Below, piece by piece: positions 41,892 to 51,549 of a DNA stretch of 64,000 bases (within the stretch, counting starts at the first letter, position 1; each line of letters opens with the position of its first letter). The stretch is from positions 1 through 64,000 of the forward strand of contig JAEWMH010000131.1 in NCBI GenBank assembly GCA_023393235.1, given 5' to 3'. Source of the DNA: Bacillota bacterium. GTDB lineage: Bacteria > Bacillota > Bacilli > Paenibacillales > NBRC-103111. The notes under the pieces were generated by a model. That model did not search any database and was not told where the DNA came from. It saw only the letters and a program-made list of their open reading frames with translations. The position numbers were made by a program, and so were the translations under genes.

Positions 41892-42806
41892 CTATACTCC
41901 GGCTTCCTCCAAAAACTCCCCGACGATACGGTCGTATTCGTCGGGGTTTTTCATATATGCTTCCGCATGGTCCGCACGCGGAGCCAGGTACAGCCGTTTC
42001 GGCCCTTGCTTCAGCCGGAACATCTCCTCGGTCATCCGCTTCTCAATATAGCTGTCCTCCTGCCCGTGGATGAACAGCACCGGTGTGCCCGCCAACGGAA
42101 GACTGCGCAGGGATTCTGCCATATCCAGCCTCGCTCCGGTGCGCAGCCGGCAGATCAGCGCCACCAGCCGGATGGTGGGGAACACGGGGAAGTGGGGGTA
42201 TTCCACCTTCAGCCGGTAGATCAGCTGCCCCACAATGTCGGAGTAAGGACAATCCGCGATGCTAAACCGCAGCCGCTCATCGCTAGCAGCATGCTGCAGC
42301 ACGGTAGCGGCCCCCATGGATTCCCCGTGGGTGCCCACCACCGCCCCGGGGCCCATACGCCGGAACACCCAGTCCACCCAGGCGCGCAGATCTTCTTTTT
42401 CATAGAAGCCGTATGTGGTGGAGGATCCTCCGCTTTGACCATGCCGGCGGTGATCGTAAGCCAGCACATGATAGCCCCGTTTGCGGAACAGCTCCACATA
42501 TTTGATGGAGGACAATCTGGACCGGGTTACGCCATGCGCCAGGATCACGGTTTTATTGCTGTCCGCACCGCAGGGAATGAACCAGCCGGAGAGGGCATAC
42601 CCATAGGGAGAGGTGATTGTCACGTCCTCCTTGGGAAGCGCCTCCAGATAGGCCAAGTCCAGTACACCGCTGTCCGCTTCGAACCGGAGAATCCGCTCCC
42701 CGTCCCAAACCTTGATCAGCACCACCTTGCCGGAAAAATGCCACAAGGCTGCGCCAAAAGCCACAGCTGCCACAACCAGCGGCAGGGCAATCCATATCCA
42801 CCACAT
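41892..42806 (-). CDS. Membrane-anchored alpha/beta hydrolase
   Basis: 304 residues. An N-terminal helix (WIWIALPLVVAAVAFGAALW) anchors an alpha/beta hydrolase fold: HGVTRSR oxyanion loop, nucleophile elbow GTHGESMGAA, and C-terminal ADHAEAYM with the catalytic His. It resembles YqkD/BAAT-like serine hydrolases; substrate unknown. ATG 42806 is chosen for GGGGTG 7 bases ahead; longer in-frame starts run into the divergent promoter. A terminator-like hairpin overlaps its last codons (41911-41952). Confidence 0.87.
   Translation of the reverse strand: MWWIWIALPLVVAAVAFGAALWHFSGKVVLIKVWDGERILRFEADSGVLDLAYLEALPKEDVTITSPYGYALSGWFIPCGADSNKTVILAHGVTRSRLSSIKYVELFRKRGYHVLAYDHRRHGQSGGSSTTYGFYEKEDLRAWVDWVFRRMGPGAVVGTHGESMGAATVLQHAASDERLRFSIADCPYSDIVGQLIYRLKVEYPHFPVFPTIRLVALICRLRTGARLDMAESLRSLPLAGTPVLFIHGQEDSYIEKRMTEEMFRLKQGPKRLYLAPRADHAEAYMKNPDEYDRIVGEFLEEAGV
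41911..41952 (-). terminator. Hairpin within the 3' end of the hydrolase gene
   Basis: On the minus strand CCCCGACGA-12 bases-TCGTCGGGG followed by AGTTTTT, ending about 20 bases before the stop codon. It encodes NPDEYDRIVGEFL. Confidence 0.5.
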
Positions 42807-42979
42807 CCAACAACACCCCGGAACCCTCAAATTTTTCGGCCGATTTGCCGCAATACCTATATGATAGGTGCGGATGGAGCCAAAAGCAACGGGTTCCATT
42901 ATTCTGTACAAGGGTGCTTTTGGGCCTCGGATTGGAGTATAATGGGTAGGATCAAGCATATGGAGAGGAAGGATTTGCA

Positions 42980-43621
42980 GTGGCAAACACACACGTGTAT
43001 ACCCGGCGCGAAGAGATCGCCAATGCCATTATCCATGGAATTGGCGCCTTGCTGAGTGTCGCCGCTTTGGTTCTGCTGGTGGTATTCGCCAGTCTGGACG
43101 GCAGCGCCTGGCATGTGGTGAGCTTCACCATCTATGGCGTTACCATGCTTATATTGTATACTTGCTCCACCCTGGTTCACAGCTTTCCCGAGGGCAAAGT
43201 TAAGGACCTGTTCGAGATTTTCGACCATTCCTCCATCTATCTGTTTATTGCCGGCACCTATACGCCGCTGTTGTTTAATGTGATCCGCGGACCCTTGGGC
43301 TGGACCCTGTTCGGCATCGTGTGGGGCATCGCACTGGTGGGTATCGCCTTTAAGGCCTTTTTTACCAAGCGGTTTCTGTTCACCTCCACCATTTTTTATA
43401 TCGCCATGGGCTGGATCATTGTATTCGCTTGGAATACGCTGACCCATAACTTGGCGCAGGGCGGGGTCATTCTCCTGGTAGCCGGCGGATTATTTTATAC
43501 CCTGGGCACCATCTTCTATGTTTGGCGCAGCTTTCCCTACCATCATGCCGTCTGGCATTTGTTTGTGCTGGGTGGGAGCATCTGCCATTTTTTTGCTATC
43601 ATTGTGTACGTGCTGCCGTAA
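42980..43621 (+). CDS. Hemolysin III-family membrane protein
   Basis: 213 residues with seven membrane helices and the PAQR/HlyIII motifs: IANAIIHGIG near the N-terminus, DHSSIYLFIAGTYTPL, and the C-terminal HHAVWHLFVLGGSICHFF with the metal-binding His. The family includes membrane hydrolase-like receptors; the physiological role in Bacillales is not established. GTG 42980 follows GAGAGGAAGG. Confidence 0.9.
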   Translation: MANTHVYTRREEIANAIIHGIGALLSVAALVLLVVFASLDGSAWHVVSFTIYGVTMLILYTCSTLVHSFPEGKVKDLFEIFDHSSIYLFIAGTYTPLLFNVIRGPLGWTLFGIVWGIALVGIAFKAFFTKRFLFTSTIFYIAMGWIIVFAWNTLTHNLAQGGVILLVAGGLFYTLGTIFYVWRSFPYHHAVWHLFVLGGSICHFFAIIVYVLP

Positions 43622-43667
43622 AGACTACTTTTCATTTATTCCTCTATCCAAAAGGAGCTGCAATCCC

Positions 43668-44450
43668 ATGGCATTTATGGACTGTCATTTCTTCTCGGAT
43701 TCCTTGGGCGTCTCGGCGTCCATGTATGTGATCCTGCCCCAGGTGGCCAAAAACCAGATCGGCATGGAGTCCGCCGAGCGGGGCGGCAAACATCCCACGC
43801 TGTACCTGCTCCACGGTTTGTCCGACGACCACACGATCTGGATGCGGCGCACCTCCATTGAGCGGTATGCCTCCGCTTTGGGACTGGCGGTGGTGATGCC
43901 TGCGGTGAACCGGAGCTTTTATACCGACATGCCCAATGGCCACAAATACTGGCAGTTCGTCAGCGAGGAGTTGCCGGCCCTTGCCCGTTCCTTCTTCCCC
44001 TTGTCGGATAAACGGGAGGATAACTATGTCGCCGGCTTGTCCATGGGAGGTTACGGGGCCATGAAGCTGGCCTTGACCCATCCCGACCGTTTCGCCGCCG
44101 CGGCCAGTCTGTCGGGGGTGATGGATGTGAAGTGGGCGGTTCAGGCCCATCCCGGCGATGAGTTCAAATGGCTGTTCGGAAATTACGGGGGAATTGACGG
44201 CACACCGGCGGATTTGTTCCAGCTGGCAACGGAGCTTGCCGCTTCCGGGAAGGAGCAGCCCAAGCTGTACCAGTTCTGCGGCACGGAGGACTTCCTGTAC
44301 GACTCCAATGTCCGGTTCCGCGATCATGCGCAGGAAAAAGGCCTGGAGCTTACCTACGCGGAAGGGCCTGGCGGCCATAGCTGGGAGATTTGGGATAACC
44401 GCATCCAAGATGTGCTGAAGTGGCTGCCCCTGCCGGAGAAACGCCTATGA
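43668..44450 (+). CDS. Esterase D-like / tributyrin esterase
   Basis: 260 residues, alpha/beta hydrolase: YLLHGLSDDHTIW carries the oxyanion loop, AGLSMGGYGAMKLAL the nucleophile Ser, FCGTEDFLYDSN the Asp and GPGGHSWEIWDN the His. This is the order seen in EstA tributyrin esterases and S-formylglutathione hydrolases. ATG 43668 follows AAAAGGAG. It overlaps the next gene by four bases (ATGA). Confidence 0.88.
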   Translation: MAFMDCHFFSDSLGVSASMYVILPQVAKNQIGMESAERGGKHPTLYLLHGLSDDHTIWMRRTSIERYASALGLAVVMPAVNRSFYTDMPNGHKYWQFVSEELPALARSFFPLSDKREDNYVAGLSMGGYGAMKLALTHPDRFAAAASLSGVMDVKWAVQAHPGDEFKWLFGNYGGIDGTPADLFQLATELAASGKEQPKLYQFCGTEDFLYDSNVRFRDHAQEKGLELTYAEGPGGHSWEIWDNRIQDVLKWLPLPEKRL

Positions 44451-45271
44451 TCAAGTGGGACGGACATACCCATACCCGCTTTTGCAGGCACGGCAGCCCG
44501 GAACCACAGGAAAAATACATACAAGAAGCAGTGAAGCAGGGCTTCCAGCGCTATTCCATAACGGAGCATCCGCCTCTGCCCAAGGGGTGGATCGATAACC
44601 CGGCTCTGATGGAGGAACTGGCCATGCCCCTGGCCGAGCTTCCGGCATATTTCCGCTATGTGCGGAAGATGAAGGAGCGTTATTCGGGGATTATCGATAT
44701 TCCGGCAGGGCTGGAGGTGGATTACCTTCATGGCGCTGCCGCGTATTCCGAAGCGATGCTGGAGCCTTGGCTGAACATCCTGGAGGATATTGTCGTGTCG
44801 GTCCATTACCTGCCTGGCAAAGGCGGCATGCGCTGTATCGATTTTACGCCGGAGGATTTCCGCGAGGGGCTGCTGGAGCATTACGGCTCGATGGAAGCGG
44901 TGGCGGCGGAATATTACGATCATGTGGAGCAGGCCATCCAATGGGCCAAAACGGCAGGTCTGCCGGGCAGATTACGCATCGGCCACATCAATCTGATCGA
45001 GAAATTCCAGAATGTGCTTCCGCCTCTGGAGGATAGCTTCATCCGCGGCAGGCTGGAGAAGCTGCTCCCCCTGTTGGCGGAAACAGGCTTCGGCCTGGAT
45101 GTGAATACAGCCGGTCTCCGGGTGGGGACCTGTGGTAAGCCGTATGTGCCGGAGTGGTTTCTGAAGCAGTGCCGCGGGGCGGGAATTCCCCTTGTGTACG
45201 GCTCCGATTCCCACAAGCCGGAGCATGTGGGCTTCGGCTGGGAATGGTTCGAGCAAGCTATGCAGGAATGA
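44447..45271 (+). CDS. PHP-domain histidinol-phosphatase-like protein
   Basis: 274 residues of the HisK (HisJ) type. WDGHTHTRFCRHG is the first metal motif, followed by ITEHPPL, GLEVDYL, SVHYLPG, RIGHINLI and VYGSDSHKPEHVG. It may remove phosphate from histidinol phosphate in histidine synthesis, or act on another phosphoester; it is not beside his genes. Translation is coupled to the esterase. Confidence 0.87.
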   Translation: MIKWDGHTHTRFCRHGSPEPQEKYIQEAVKQGFQRYSITEHPPLPKGWIDNPALMEELAMPLAELPAYFRYVRKMKERYSGIIDIPAGLEVDYLHGAAAYSEAMLEPWLNILEDIVVSVHYLPGKGGMRCIDFTPEDFREGLLEHYGSMEAVAAEYYDHVEQAIQWAKTAGLPGRLRIGHINLIEKFQNVLPPLEDSFIRGRLEKLLPLLAETGFGLDVNTAGLRVGTCGKPYVPEWFLKQCRGAGIPLVYGSDSHKPEHVGFGWEWFEQAMQE

Positions 45272-45304
45272 GCCCATGAGGCTCCAGATTGCAATACGCA
45301 TATC

Positions 45305-45346
45305 AAAAAGAGGCTTTCCGGCTTAAGGGCCGGAAGGCCTCTTCGT
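45305..45346. terminator. Bidirectional terminator
   Basis: AAAAAGAGGCTTTCCGGC-TTAA-GGGCCGGAAGGCCTCTTCG between the converging PHP gene and cheA. Confidence 0.8.
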
Positions 45347-45369
45347 TGTAAGCTAAGAGTGAAGCCCCT

Positions 45370-47394
45370 TTATTGCCCCTTCAGCATCTGGAACAAATAG
45401 GAGATTTCCGCAATCAGCGCCACCCGGCCGTTGCCCAGAATAGCGGCTCCGGCTACATAGGGGATTTTGCCCAGGTAGCTGCCCAACGTCTTAATCACAA
45501 CCTCCTGATTGCCAAGAAGCTCATCCACTGCCAAGGCGATTTTCTTTTCGGCCGAACCGACGATCACAATGGGCTGGTGCTTCTTCTGCTTTAGGGGGCG
45601 TTCATAGTTCAGCACATCGCTCAGCCAGACCAGGGGGATGGTTTCCTTCCGGATGACCAGGACGCTTTGGCCCTGGATGGTTTTGATGTCCTTGTCCAAC
45701 ACCCGGACGATCTCCACCACATTGGTCATCGGAATCATATAATCCCGTTGGGAGACCTTCACCTTCAGTCCTGTAATAATGGCCAAAGTGAGGGGGAGGC
45801 GGATGGTGAAACGGGTGCCTGTACCGGGCCGGGAATCAATGTGGATCATCCCGTTCAGCCGTTCGATCTGGCTGCGGACAATATCCATGCCTACACCGCG
45901 TCCGGACACCTCGCTGACCTGGGCGGCAGTGGAGAAGCCGGGGCGGAAGATCAGGTGAATGACGTCCTGGTCCGACAGATGGGCTGCCTCCTCCTCCGTC
46001 ACGATCCCCTTGCGCAGGGCCGATTCCAGAATGGCCTCCGGGCGGATCCCGCCGCCGTCGTCCTCAACGGTAATAATCACCTGGTTATCCTCATGGTATG
46101 AGTTTAAGCGTACCGTGCCTTTCGCCGGTTTACCGTTGGCAAGCCGGATCTCCGCCGTTTCAATGCCATGATCCACCGCATTGCGGAGCAGATGGATCAG
46201 CGGGTCCCCGATTTCTTCAATCACAGTCCGGTCAAGCTCGGTTTCCATTCCGTCCAGAACCAGCTCGATTTCCTTGCCCAGCTTCTGGGACAGATCCCGG
46301 ACCGTTCTCGGGAACCGCTGGAACAGATGCCGGATAGGCAGCATCCGCGCCTTCATCACGCTTTCCTGGAGCTCTCCGACCGTTCGGGAAATATGGTCCG
46401 AAATATCCCCCAACCGCTCCACAAACTCCTCATTGCGGTGGGAACGGGTAACGGATTGCTTCAGCTGCGCCAGTGAGGTCTGGTCGATCAGCAGCTCCCC
46501 CACCAGGTTCATCAGATGCTCCAGCCGTTCCACACTGACCCGGATGGTCTGCGGGCCTTTATTCTGCTTCTCCTCCGCCGAGACCGGATGCTCTTTGGCA
46601 GCGGAGGCGGGGGCAGAGTTTTTCGGACCGGTGGCTGCTTGCGGCTGATAAAGCTCTGCTGCGGCTGCCTCCACATCGGAATGGGCGCGCAAGCCGGCCG
46701 CCACTGTCTCCGCACTCTCCCGGGTGGCGAGAAGAAATACGGCGCGGCTGTAGGCTTCCTCCGTTTCATCATCGAATACGGCTCCCGGCTCGGAGGCTGC
46801 CGGATCGGCATAGAGCACGGCGCCGAATTTTGCCTGCACATCCTGCATGATGAGGTAGTAGCGGGCGCCCTTCATGATACAGCCGGAGCTGAGGGACATC
46901 TGCACCTTCAGAATGCTGAACCCGGTTTCCCGGACCTCCTCCAGCCGGAGGGACTGCTCCAGAGTCAGACCGGCCAATTCCTTCAGCTCTTTTTTAGGGG
47001 TTTCCAAGGAAGGGGTACTGTCTACAAATCCCCGAAGCTTAACCAGCAAAAAAGCAATATCCGAAAAAGCCGTCTCCCCCATATACTCGTCGCGCAGAAG
47101 CTTCAGATGATCTAAGGCCTCGAACAGCAGATTCACCAGATTGCGACCGGCTTGGAGCTTATTGCTGCGCACCATATCCAGCAGATGCTCCACCTCATGG
47201 GTGACGGATTTCATTTCATCAAAGCCCATGGCGGCGGATGAACCTTTAATGGTATGGGCGGTACGGAAAATCGATTGAATGGTATCCGCGGACGTATCAT
47301 GCTCCAAATGAAGCAGGTAATGCTCCATACGCTCCAACTGATCTACCATTTCTCCAATGAATGCCTCACGGTAGGCTGAAAGATCCTCCATCAT
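45370..47394 (-). CDS. cheA: Chemotaxis histidine kinase CheA
   Basis: 674 residues. P1 has the phosphoacceptor His47 in RTAHTIKGSSAAMG; a P2-like domain follows at ~160-240; the dimerisation helices have VERLEHLMNLVGELLIDQ; the ATPase has HLLRNAVDHGIE (N box), VEDDGGGI and GRGVGMDIV; the P5 CheW-like domain ends the protein. It phosphorylates a response regulator that is not encoded in this window. Last gene of a three-gene operon behind MCP and CheW. Confidence 0.94.
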   Translation of the reverse strand: MMEDLSAYREAFIGEMVDQLERMEHYLLHLEHDTSADTIQSIFRTAHTIKGSSAAMGFDEMKSVTHEVEHLLDMVRSNKLQAGRNLVNLLFEALDHLKLLRDEYMGETAFSDIAFLLVKLRGFVDSTPSLETPKKELKELAGLTLEQSLRLEEVRETGFSILKVQMSLSSGCIMKGARYYLIMQDVQAKFGAVLYADPAASEPGAVFDDETEEAYSRAVFLLATRESAETVAAGLRAHSDVEAAAAELYQPQAATGPKNSAPASAAKEHPVSAEEKQNKGPQTIRVSVERLEHLMNLVGELLIDQTSLAQLKQSVTRSHRNEEFVERLGDISDHISRTVGELQESVMKARMLPIRHLFQRFPRTVRDLSQKLGKEIELVLDGMETELDRTVIEEIGDPLIHLLRNAVDHGIETAEIRLANGKPAKGTVRLNSYHEDNQVIITVEDDGGGIRPEAILESALRKGIVTEEEAAHLSDQDVIHLIFRPGFSTAAQVSEVSGRGVGMDIVRSQIERLNGMIHIDSRPGTGTRFTIRLPLTLAIITGLKVKVSQRDYMIPMTNVVEIVRVLDKDIKTIQGQSVLVIRKETIPLVWLSDVLNYERPLKQKKHQPIVIVGSAEKKIALAVDELLGNQEVVIKTLGSYLGKIPYVAGAAILGNGRVALIAEISYLFQMLKGQ

Positions 47395-47412
47395 GCTGTG
47401 CCTCCCGTCTCC

Positions 47413-47841
47413 TTATTCCTGCAGAAGGACTTCATCCAGCTTCAGTATGCCGACCAAATGCTGTCCCCGGAGCCCTATGCCCGAAAAAAACGCACCATTC
47501 ACACTGCCCATCTGGACAGGCGGAGGCTGTACCTCCGGATACGTGGTCACCTTATTGACCTGATCAACGATAATGCCTACCGCTTCCTCCTGGTGATGTA
47601 CGACCACAATCCGGGTGGCTTTGGTATAGGCCTCATCGGCCATTCCGAACATATTGCGCAGACTCACCACCGGAACCACCATTCCCCTCAGGTTGATGAT
47701 TCCCTTCACATAAAATTTGGAGTGGGGTAAATCCGTAATCGCCTGCATTTTGATAATCTCGTGGATATCCTCAATTTTAATGGCGTAATTCTCGCCGCCC
47801 ACGGTCATTTCGATATATTGGTCCTGCTGAACGGTAGCCAT
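47413..47841 (-). CDS. cheW: Chemotaxis adaptor CheW
   Basis: 142 residues forming one CheW SH3-like fold: YIEMTVGGENYAIKIEDIHE, then VKGIINLRGMVVPVVSLRNM and VGIIVDQVNKVTTY. It links the receptor to CheA at the membrane. ATG 47841 with GGGTGTGAG ahead is preferred to a longer form that would overlap the MCP gene. Confidence 0.93.
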   Translation of the reverse strand: MATVQQDQYIEMTVGGENYAIKIEDIHEIIKMQAITDLPHSKFYVKGIINLRGMVVPVVSLRNMFGMADEAYTKATRIVVVHHQEEAVGIIVDQVNKVTTYPEVQPPPVQMGSVNGAFFSGIGLRGQHLVGILKLDEVLLQE

Positions 47842-47860
47842 AAGCTCACACCCGAATCTG

Positions 47861-49447
47861 TTAGATTTTGAATTTGGACACGGAGACATTCAGCTCGTCG
47901 GCAAGATGCGCAAGGGATTGGCAGGTTGCAGCCGTTTCCTCCGAGGCCGCAGCCGTTTCTTCACTGGTGGCGGCGATGGCTTCCACCGATCTCATCACAC
48001 TGGAGGCTTGGGCGGCCTCTTCCTCACAGGCGGCGGCAATTTCATTCACCTTCTGGGAGGAGTTGTCCACGGTGCGGATAATGTTACGGAAGGCTTCCTT
48101 CATCTCTTCGGATTGAGCGGCGCTTTCGGATACGGCGGAAACGCTTTGCCGTGTATTTTCCTGCATGGCCTTGATGATGGAGGTGATTTCCTTCGTAGCC
48201 TCGCTGCTCCGTTCGGCCAGCTTGCGGACCTCGTCGGCAACCACCGAGAAGCCCCGGCCCTGGTCTCCTGCACGGGCGGCTTCAATCGCCGCATTGAGGG
48301 CCAGAAGATTGGTCTGGTCGGCAATATCGTCTATGACCTCGATAATCGCTCCGATCTTCCGGGAGTCCTCCTCCAACAGGCTCATGGAGGCATTCACGTT
48401 CTGCATGCCGGAGGCGGAGGCTCTGACGATGCCTTCGCCCTGGTTGGCGGTTTGTACGGTGTTGTCCGCCAGCTCGGCCGCTTCCTCCGCGCTTTGGGCT
48501 GCGGAATTAATGGCAAGGGACAGTTCCCTGAACATGGCGGAAATGGCCTGGGCGGATTGCGCTTGAGTTGTGCTGCCGCTGGCGATTTCCTGGGTGCTGG
48601 CTGAGATTTGCTCCGAGGCGGCAGCCACACTTTGGGAGGACTGCATGATACCGCCGATCAGATTCCGCAGATTATAAATCATGGCATTGATGCTGTCGGC
48701 AAGCTGGCCGATTTCATCCTTGGTATGAATATCGGCCTCCTCCCGCAAATCTCCTTCGGCAACCTTGCCAACCAGGGCAACAATCTCGTTCAGGGGCTTC
48801 GAGATCAGCCTTGAGATCACATAGCCGAGGAGGATGCTGATGAGGAGCGCTGCGAGCACCAAACCAACCGTAATATTCCGCGATTCAGTATAGGTTTCCA
48901 GCGAGGCGTCATTAGCTTTGTCGCCCAGATCAACATTAATTTCGATGAGTTTATCCATCAGATCACGGGCTTTGTTGCCTTCAGGACCCAAAGTTGCGGA
49001 TAAGTACTTCTGAAATTCATCCAAGTTGTTTTTGTAAGCGATTTCCATTCCGGCTGCAAGCAGCTTGTAGTATGACGCGGTGGTGGTGTCCAGTTCCTTG
49101 AGAACCGTTTTTTCCTCAGCCGTATACGCCAATGGGCGGTACGTTTCAATTTGTTCTGTTACGATTTGTTTAAATGCTTCTATTTCTTTTGCTATACGGT
49201 CCTTGTCAGCTTTTTCGGTAGAAGTAGCCATATCCCGGATCGCAACACGAATGTTCAGAAAATCAATTTGAGCCATGGATAGTGTCTCCATAGACATCAG
49301 ATTATTGAAATACAACTGCTTGCTATTGTCGTTCATCAGCCCAAGATTGCGGATGGAGTACAGTCCTACGGTACCTACGACTAAAGACACAAGAACGAAG
49401 GCGGAAATAAGCTTGGCGGAGGTCTTCCAGTTCATGAACCATTTCAT
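47861..49447 (-). CDS. Methyl-accepting chemotaxis protein
   Basis: 528 residues: a membrane helix (LISAFVLVSLVVGTVGLYSI), an outside four-helix-bundle sensor (~35-185), a second helix (VGLVLAALLISILLGYVISR), HAMP, and the signalling domain with the conserved hairpin tip DIADQTNLLALNAAIEAARAGDQGRGFSVVADE split over ~370-400. There is no CheR-binding pentapeptide at the end. ATG 49447 (GAGGGAG ahead) is chosen; ATG 49513 with GGAG is also possible. The ligand is unknown. Confidence 0.92.
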   Translation of the reverse strand: MKWFMNWKTSAKLISAFVLVSLVVGTVGLYSIRNLGLMNDNSKQLYFNNLMSMETLSMAQIDFLNIRVAIRDMATSTEKADKDRIAKEIEAFKQIVTEQIETYRPLAYTAEEKTVLKELDTTTASYYKLLAAGMEIAYKNNLDEFQKYLSATLGPEGNKARDLMDKLIEINVDLGDKANDASLETYTESRNITVGLVLAALLISILLGYVISRLISKPLNEIVALVGKVAEGDLREEADIHTKDEIGQLADSINAMIYNLRNLIGGIMQSSQSVAAASEQISASTQEIASGSTTQAQSAQAISAMFRELSLAINSAAQSAEEAAELADNTVQTANQGEGIVRASASGMQNVNASMSLLEEDSRKIGAIIEVIDDIADQTNLLALNAAIEAARAGDQGRGFSVVADEVRKLAERSSEATKEITSIIKAMQENTRQSVSAVSESAAQSEEMKEAFRNIIRTVDNSSQKVNEIAAACEEEAAQASSVMRSVEAIAATSEETAAASEETAATCQSLAHLADELNVSVSKFKI

Positions 49448-49616
49448 AGACGTTTGCTCCCTCATCGAGTAATTAATGGTCTTGTTCAAAAAAAGCTTGT
49501 ACCCAAACATCATCGCTCACTCCGCAACTTCCGTATGAACCGATGGTGAAGTCTGATAATGAATTCAGATACCTCCTTCAGGATTGGCTGGAATAATCTT
49601 AAAATTGCTTGACTAC

Positions 49617-49645
49617 ATATTAGCATCAAGAACTAAATTCGACAA
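49617..49645 (-). promoter_or_regulatory. Promoter of the MCP-cheW-cheA operon
   Basis: On the minus strand TTGTCG (49645-49640), 17-base spacer, TAATAT (49622-49617). It is a sigma-A-type rather than motility sigma-D-type promoter. An AAGGAGG without a following start codon lies at 49572-49578 in the ~160-base leader. Confidence 0.6.
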
Positions 49646-49721
49646 TATTCGATTTTTTATAACAATATTCTACCAGTATAAAGATAGTATATGAGGCCCA
49701 GACCGTCGCCCTCCTAAGCCT

Positions 49722-49749
49722 AAAAAACCCTGACATAAATGTCAGGGTT
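49722..49749 (-). terminator. Terminator after the 170-residue unknown gene
   Basis: On the minus strand AACCCTGACA-TTTA-TGTCAGGGTT followed by TTTT. Confidence 0.85.
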
Positions 49750-49774
49750 AAAGGGATCGGACTTTGGTGTTGTC

Positions 49775-50287
49775 TTAAAACTCCATCGGCACATCGGCCT
49801 CCACCGCATACTCGAAATCCTCAATGTCGAATACCTGCACGGGTACGGAGGCATGGATTACCTTATCGACAAATTCCAGCTGATCCGTAAGAATAGGCAG
49901 CTTCTCTCTTAAGGACAGCAGGATTAGATCCGTTTCAATAGGATCGAATTTCTCCCCGTATTCCGCATTCTCCAGAGCGTATACCACCGTAACGGAGACC
50001 CGCTGGTTCACAAGAAGACCGGGACTTTTTTTCCAGGGGGAGGCCAAGGCACGTTCAATTTTTTTCTTGTTCAAGGGCTCCTCGAAAAAGCCAATCAGTC
50101 CCTTAATGTATGTGCGCACATAGGTATCATCCTCCTCCATGGACATGATGGGCTCGGGGCTTTCCAACAAATCATAAAGCTCCATCAGGCTGGAGTAGGG
50201 CATTACATATTCAACCGGCTGAGCCGGCACCAGGAGCTGGCCGTATATCGCAAGCATAACCGCTTCAGCCACAAAACGCCTTTCCAT
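49775..50287 (-). CDS. Conserved-looking protein of unknown function
   Basis: 170 residues, acidic, soluble, no signal peptide or membrane helix. MERRFVAEAVMLAIYGQLLV opens it, followed by a helical region with SLMELYDLLESPEP and an acidic tail. ATG 50287 follows GGAGGAC. It has its own terminator and is divergent from the AraC gene. No family is recognised. Confidence 0.7.
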   Translation of the reverse strand: MERRFVAEAVMLAIYGQLLVPAQPVEYVMPYSSLMELYDLLESPEPIMSMEEDDTYVRTYIKGLIGFFEEPLNKKKIERALASPWKKSPGLLVNQRVSVTVVYALENAEYGEKFDPIETDLILLSLREKLPILTDQLEFVDKVIHASVPVQVFDIEDFEYAVEADVPMEF

Positions 50288-50498
50288 ACGCTGTCCTCCG
50301 CTGATTGCTCTTCCGTAATAGTCTGTCATGCTTTAATTATAGCAGGCTTACGGGAGGAAGAGAACGGACATTCTTGTGCATTTCACTGGAAACGGAGAGC
50401 ATTTATCAGAAAAGAAAACGCTTAAGGCTCCACCGTATTATTCCGCAGGATGCTTATGTTACAATAAAGAACAACAGGGTTTGAATGCGGAGGCGCTT

Positions 50499-51443
50499 AT
50501 GGAATCTATCCGGGAAAATATACAGTACCAGCATCCTTTTTTGGCGGTGAAGATTTTTGATGCCGTCCGTTCCTGCCAGCCGGACCAGAAGGTGACGCGC
50601 TGGCATTACCATAAGGAAATTGAGCTGATTCTGATGCTCCAGGGCCGCTACGGCTTTTATCTCAATGAAACTCCCGTTGTCCTGCAGCCCGGAGAGCTGA
50701 TACTTATCGGGTCCAATGAGCTGCATACGGATTATCCCTGCGACAACGGTTCTTACCTGGTGTTTCAATTTGATATCCAGGAGCATCTGGAGAACAGCGG
50801 TTTGCCGTATTACCGCTACTTCGCCGATCCTTCCGTCCCCTTAAGCAGGCTGAATTACATATTCCAGGAAAACCACGAGGTGAGGCAGACGGTTGCCGGC
50901 TGCATCCAATCCATCAATGAGGAATTTCTGGCCAAGCAGGACGGCTACGAAATCGCCATCAGCATCCAGATCAAGCAGATTATTCTGACTCTGCTCCGCG
51001 CGGATTCACGGAAGGTCATCCCCTCCCGGGAGAATTCAGACATTATCCGGCTGCGCCCGGTTCTGGATTACATCGATATACACTTGGGCGACAAGCTGCA
51101 GGTGGAGGAAGCCTGCAAGCTGGCCAATATGAGCTACCATTATTTTGTGAAGTATTTCAAAAAAACCATGGGTATCTCCTTCGTGGATTACATTACCCTC
51201 AAAAAAATCAGGCGGGCCGAGCGGCTGCTGCTTACCAAGGATTTGAGCATTTCCCAGATCGGGGAAGAGGTAGGGATGTCCAACATGGCCCATTTCTACA
51301 AGATGTTCCGCAAATTCAAGGCATGCTCCCCTAATGAATTCCGCAAAAAGATGCTGTTTGATACAGCGGGCAAGCAAGAGGAGCTTCATATCCCGGAGCC
51401 GAAAGCACCACAAAGTTTCCAAAATTTTTCAGTGTGTCAATAG
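50499..51443 (+). CDS. AraC-family regulator with cupin sensor
   Basis: 314 residues. An N-terminal cupin (RWHYHKEIELILMLQGRYGF, LQPGELILIGSNELHT) binds a small ligand, probably a sugar; the C-terminal double HTH has LQVEEACKLANMSYHYFVKY and LSISQIGEEVGMSNMAHFYK. ATG 50499 has GCGGAGG ahead and lies after a -10-like TACAAT; a longer GTG start at 50376 is less likely. No transport or catabolic gene is adjacent to name the ligand. Confidence 0.87.
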   Translation: MESIRENIQYQHPFLAVKIFDAVRSCQPDQKVTRWHYHKEIELILMLQGRYGFYLNETPVVLQPGELILIGSNELHTDYPCDNGSYLVFQFDIQEHLENSGLPYYRYFADPSVPLSRLNYIFQENHEVRQTVAGCIQSINEEFLAKQDGYEIAISIQIKQIILTLLRADSRKVIPSRENSDIIRLRPVLDYIDIHLGDKLQVEEACKLANMSYHYFVKYFKKTMGISFVDYITLKKIRRAERLLLTKDLSISQIGEEVGMSNMAHFYKMFRKFKACSPNEFRKKMLFDTAGKQEELHIPEPKAPQSFQNFSVCQ

Positions 51444-51491
51444 GTACCGGGGCATGAAGAAAATGACATAAATCGAGTCTGTTGCTCTATA

Positions 51492-51519
51492 TTCGACAAG
51501 TACCCCCTCAATTTATAAT
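51492..51519 (+). promoter_or_regulatory. Promoter of the riboswitch-controlled gene
   Basis: TTCGAC (51492-51497), 16-base spacer, TATAAT (51514-51519). Confidence 0.65.
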
Positions 51520-51549
51520 GGGAATACGAAGACATCGACGACCCGGTTT

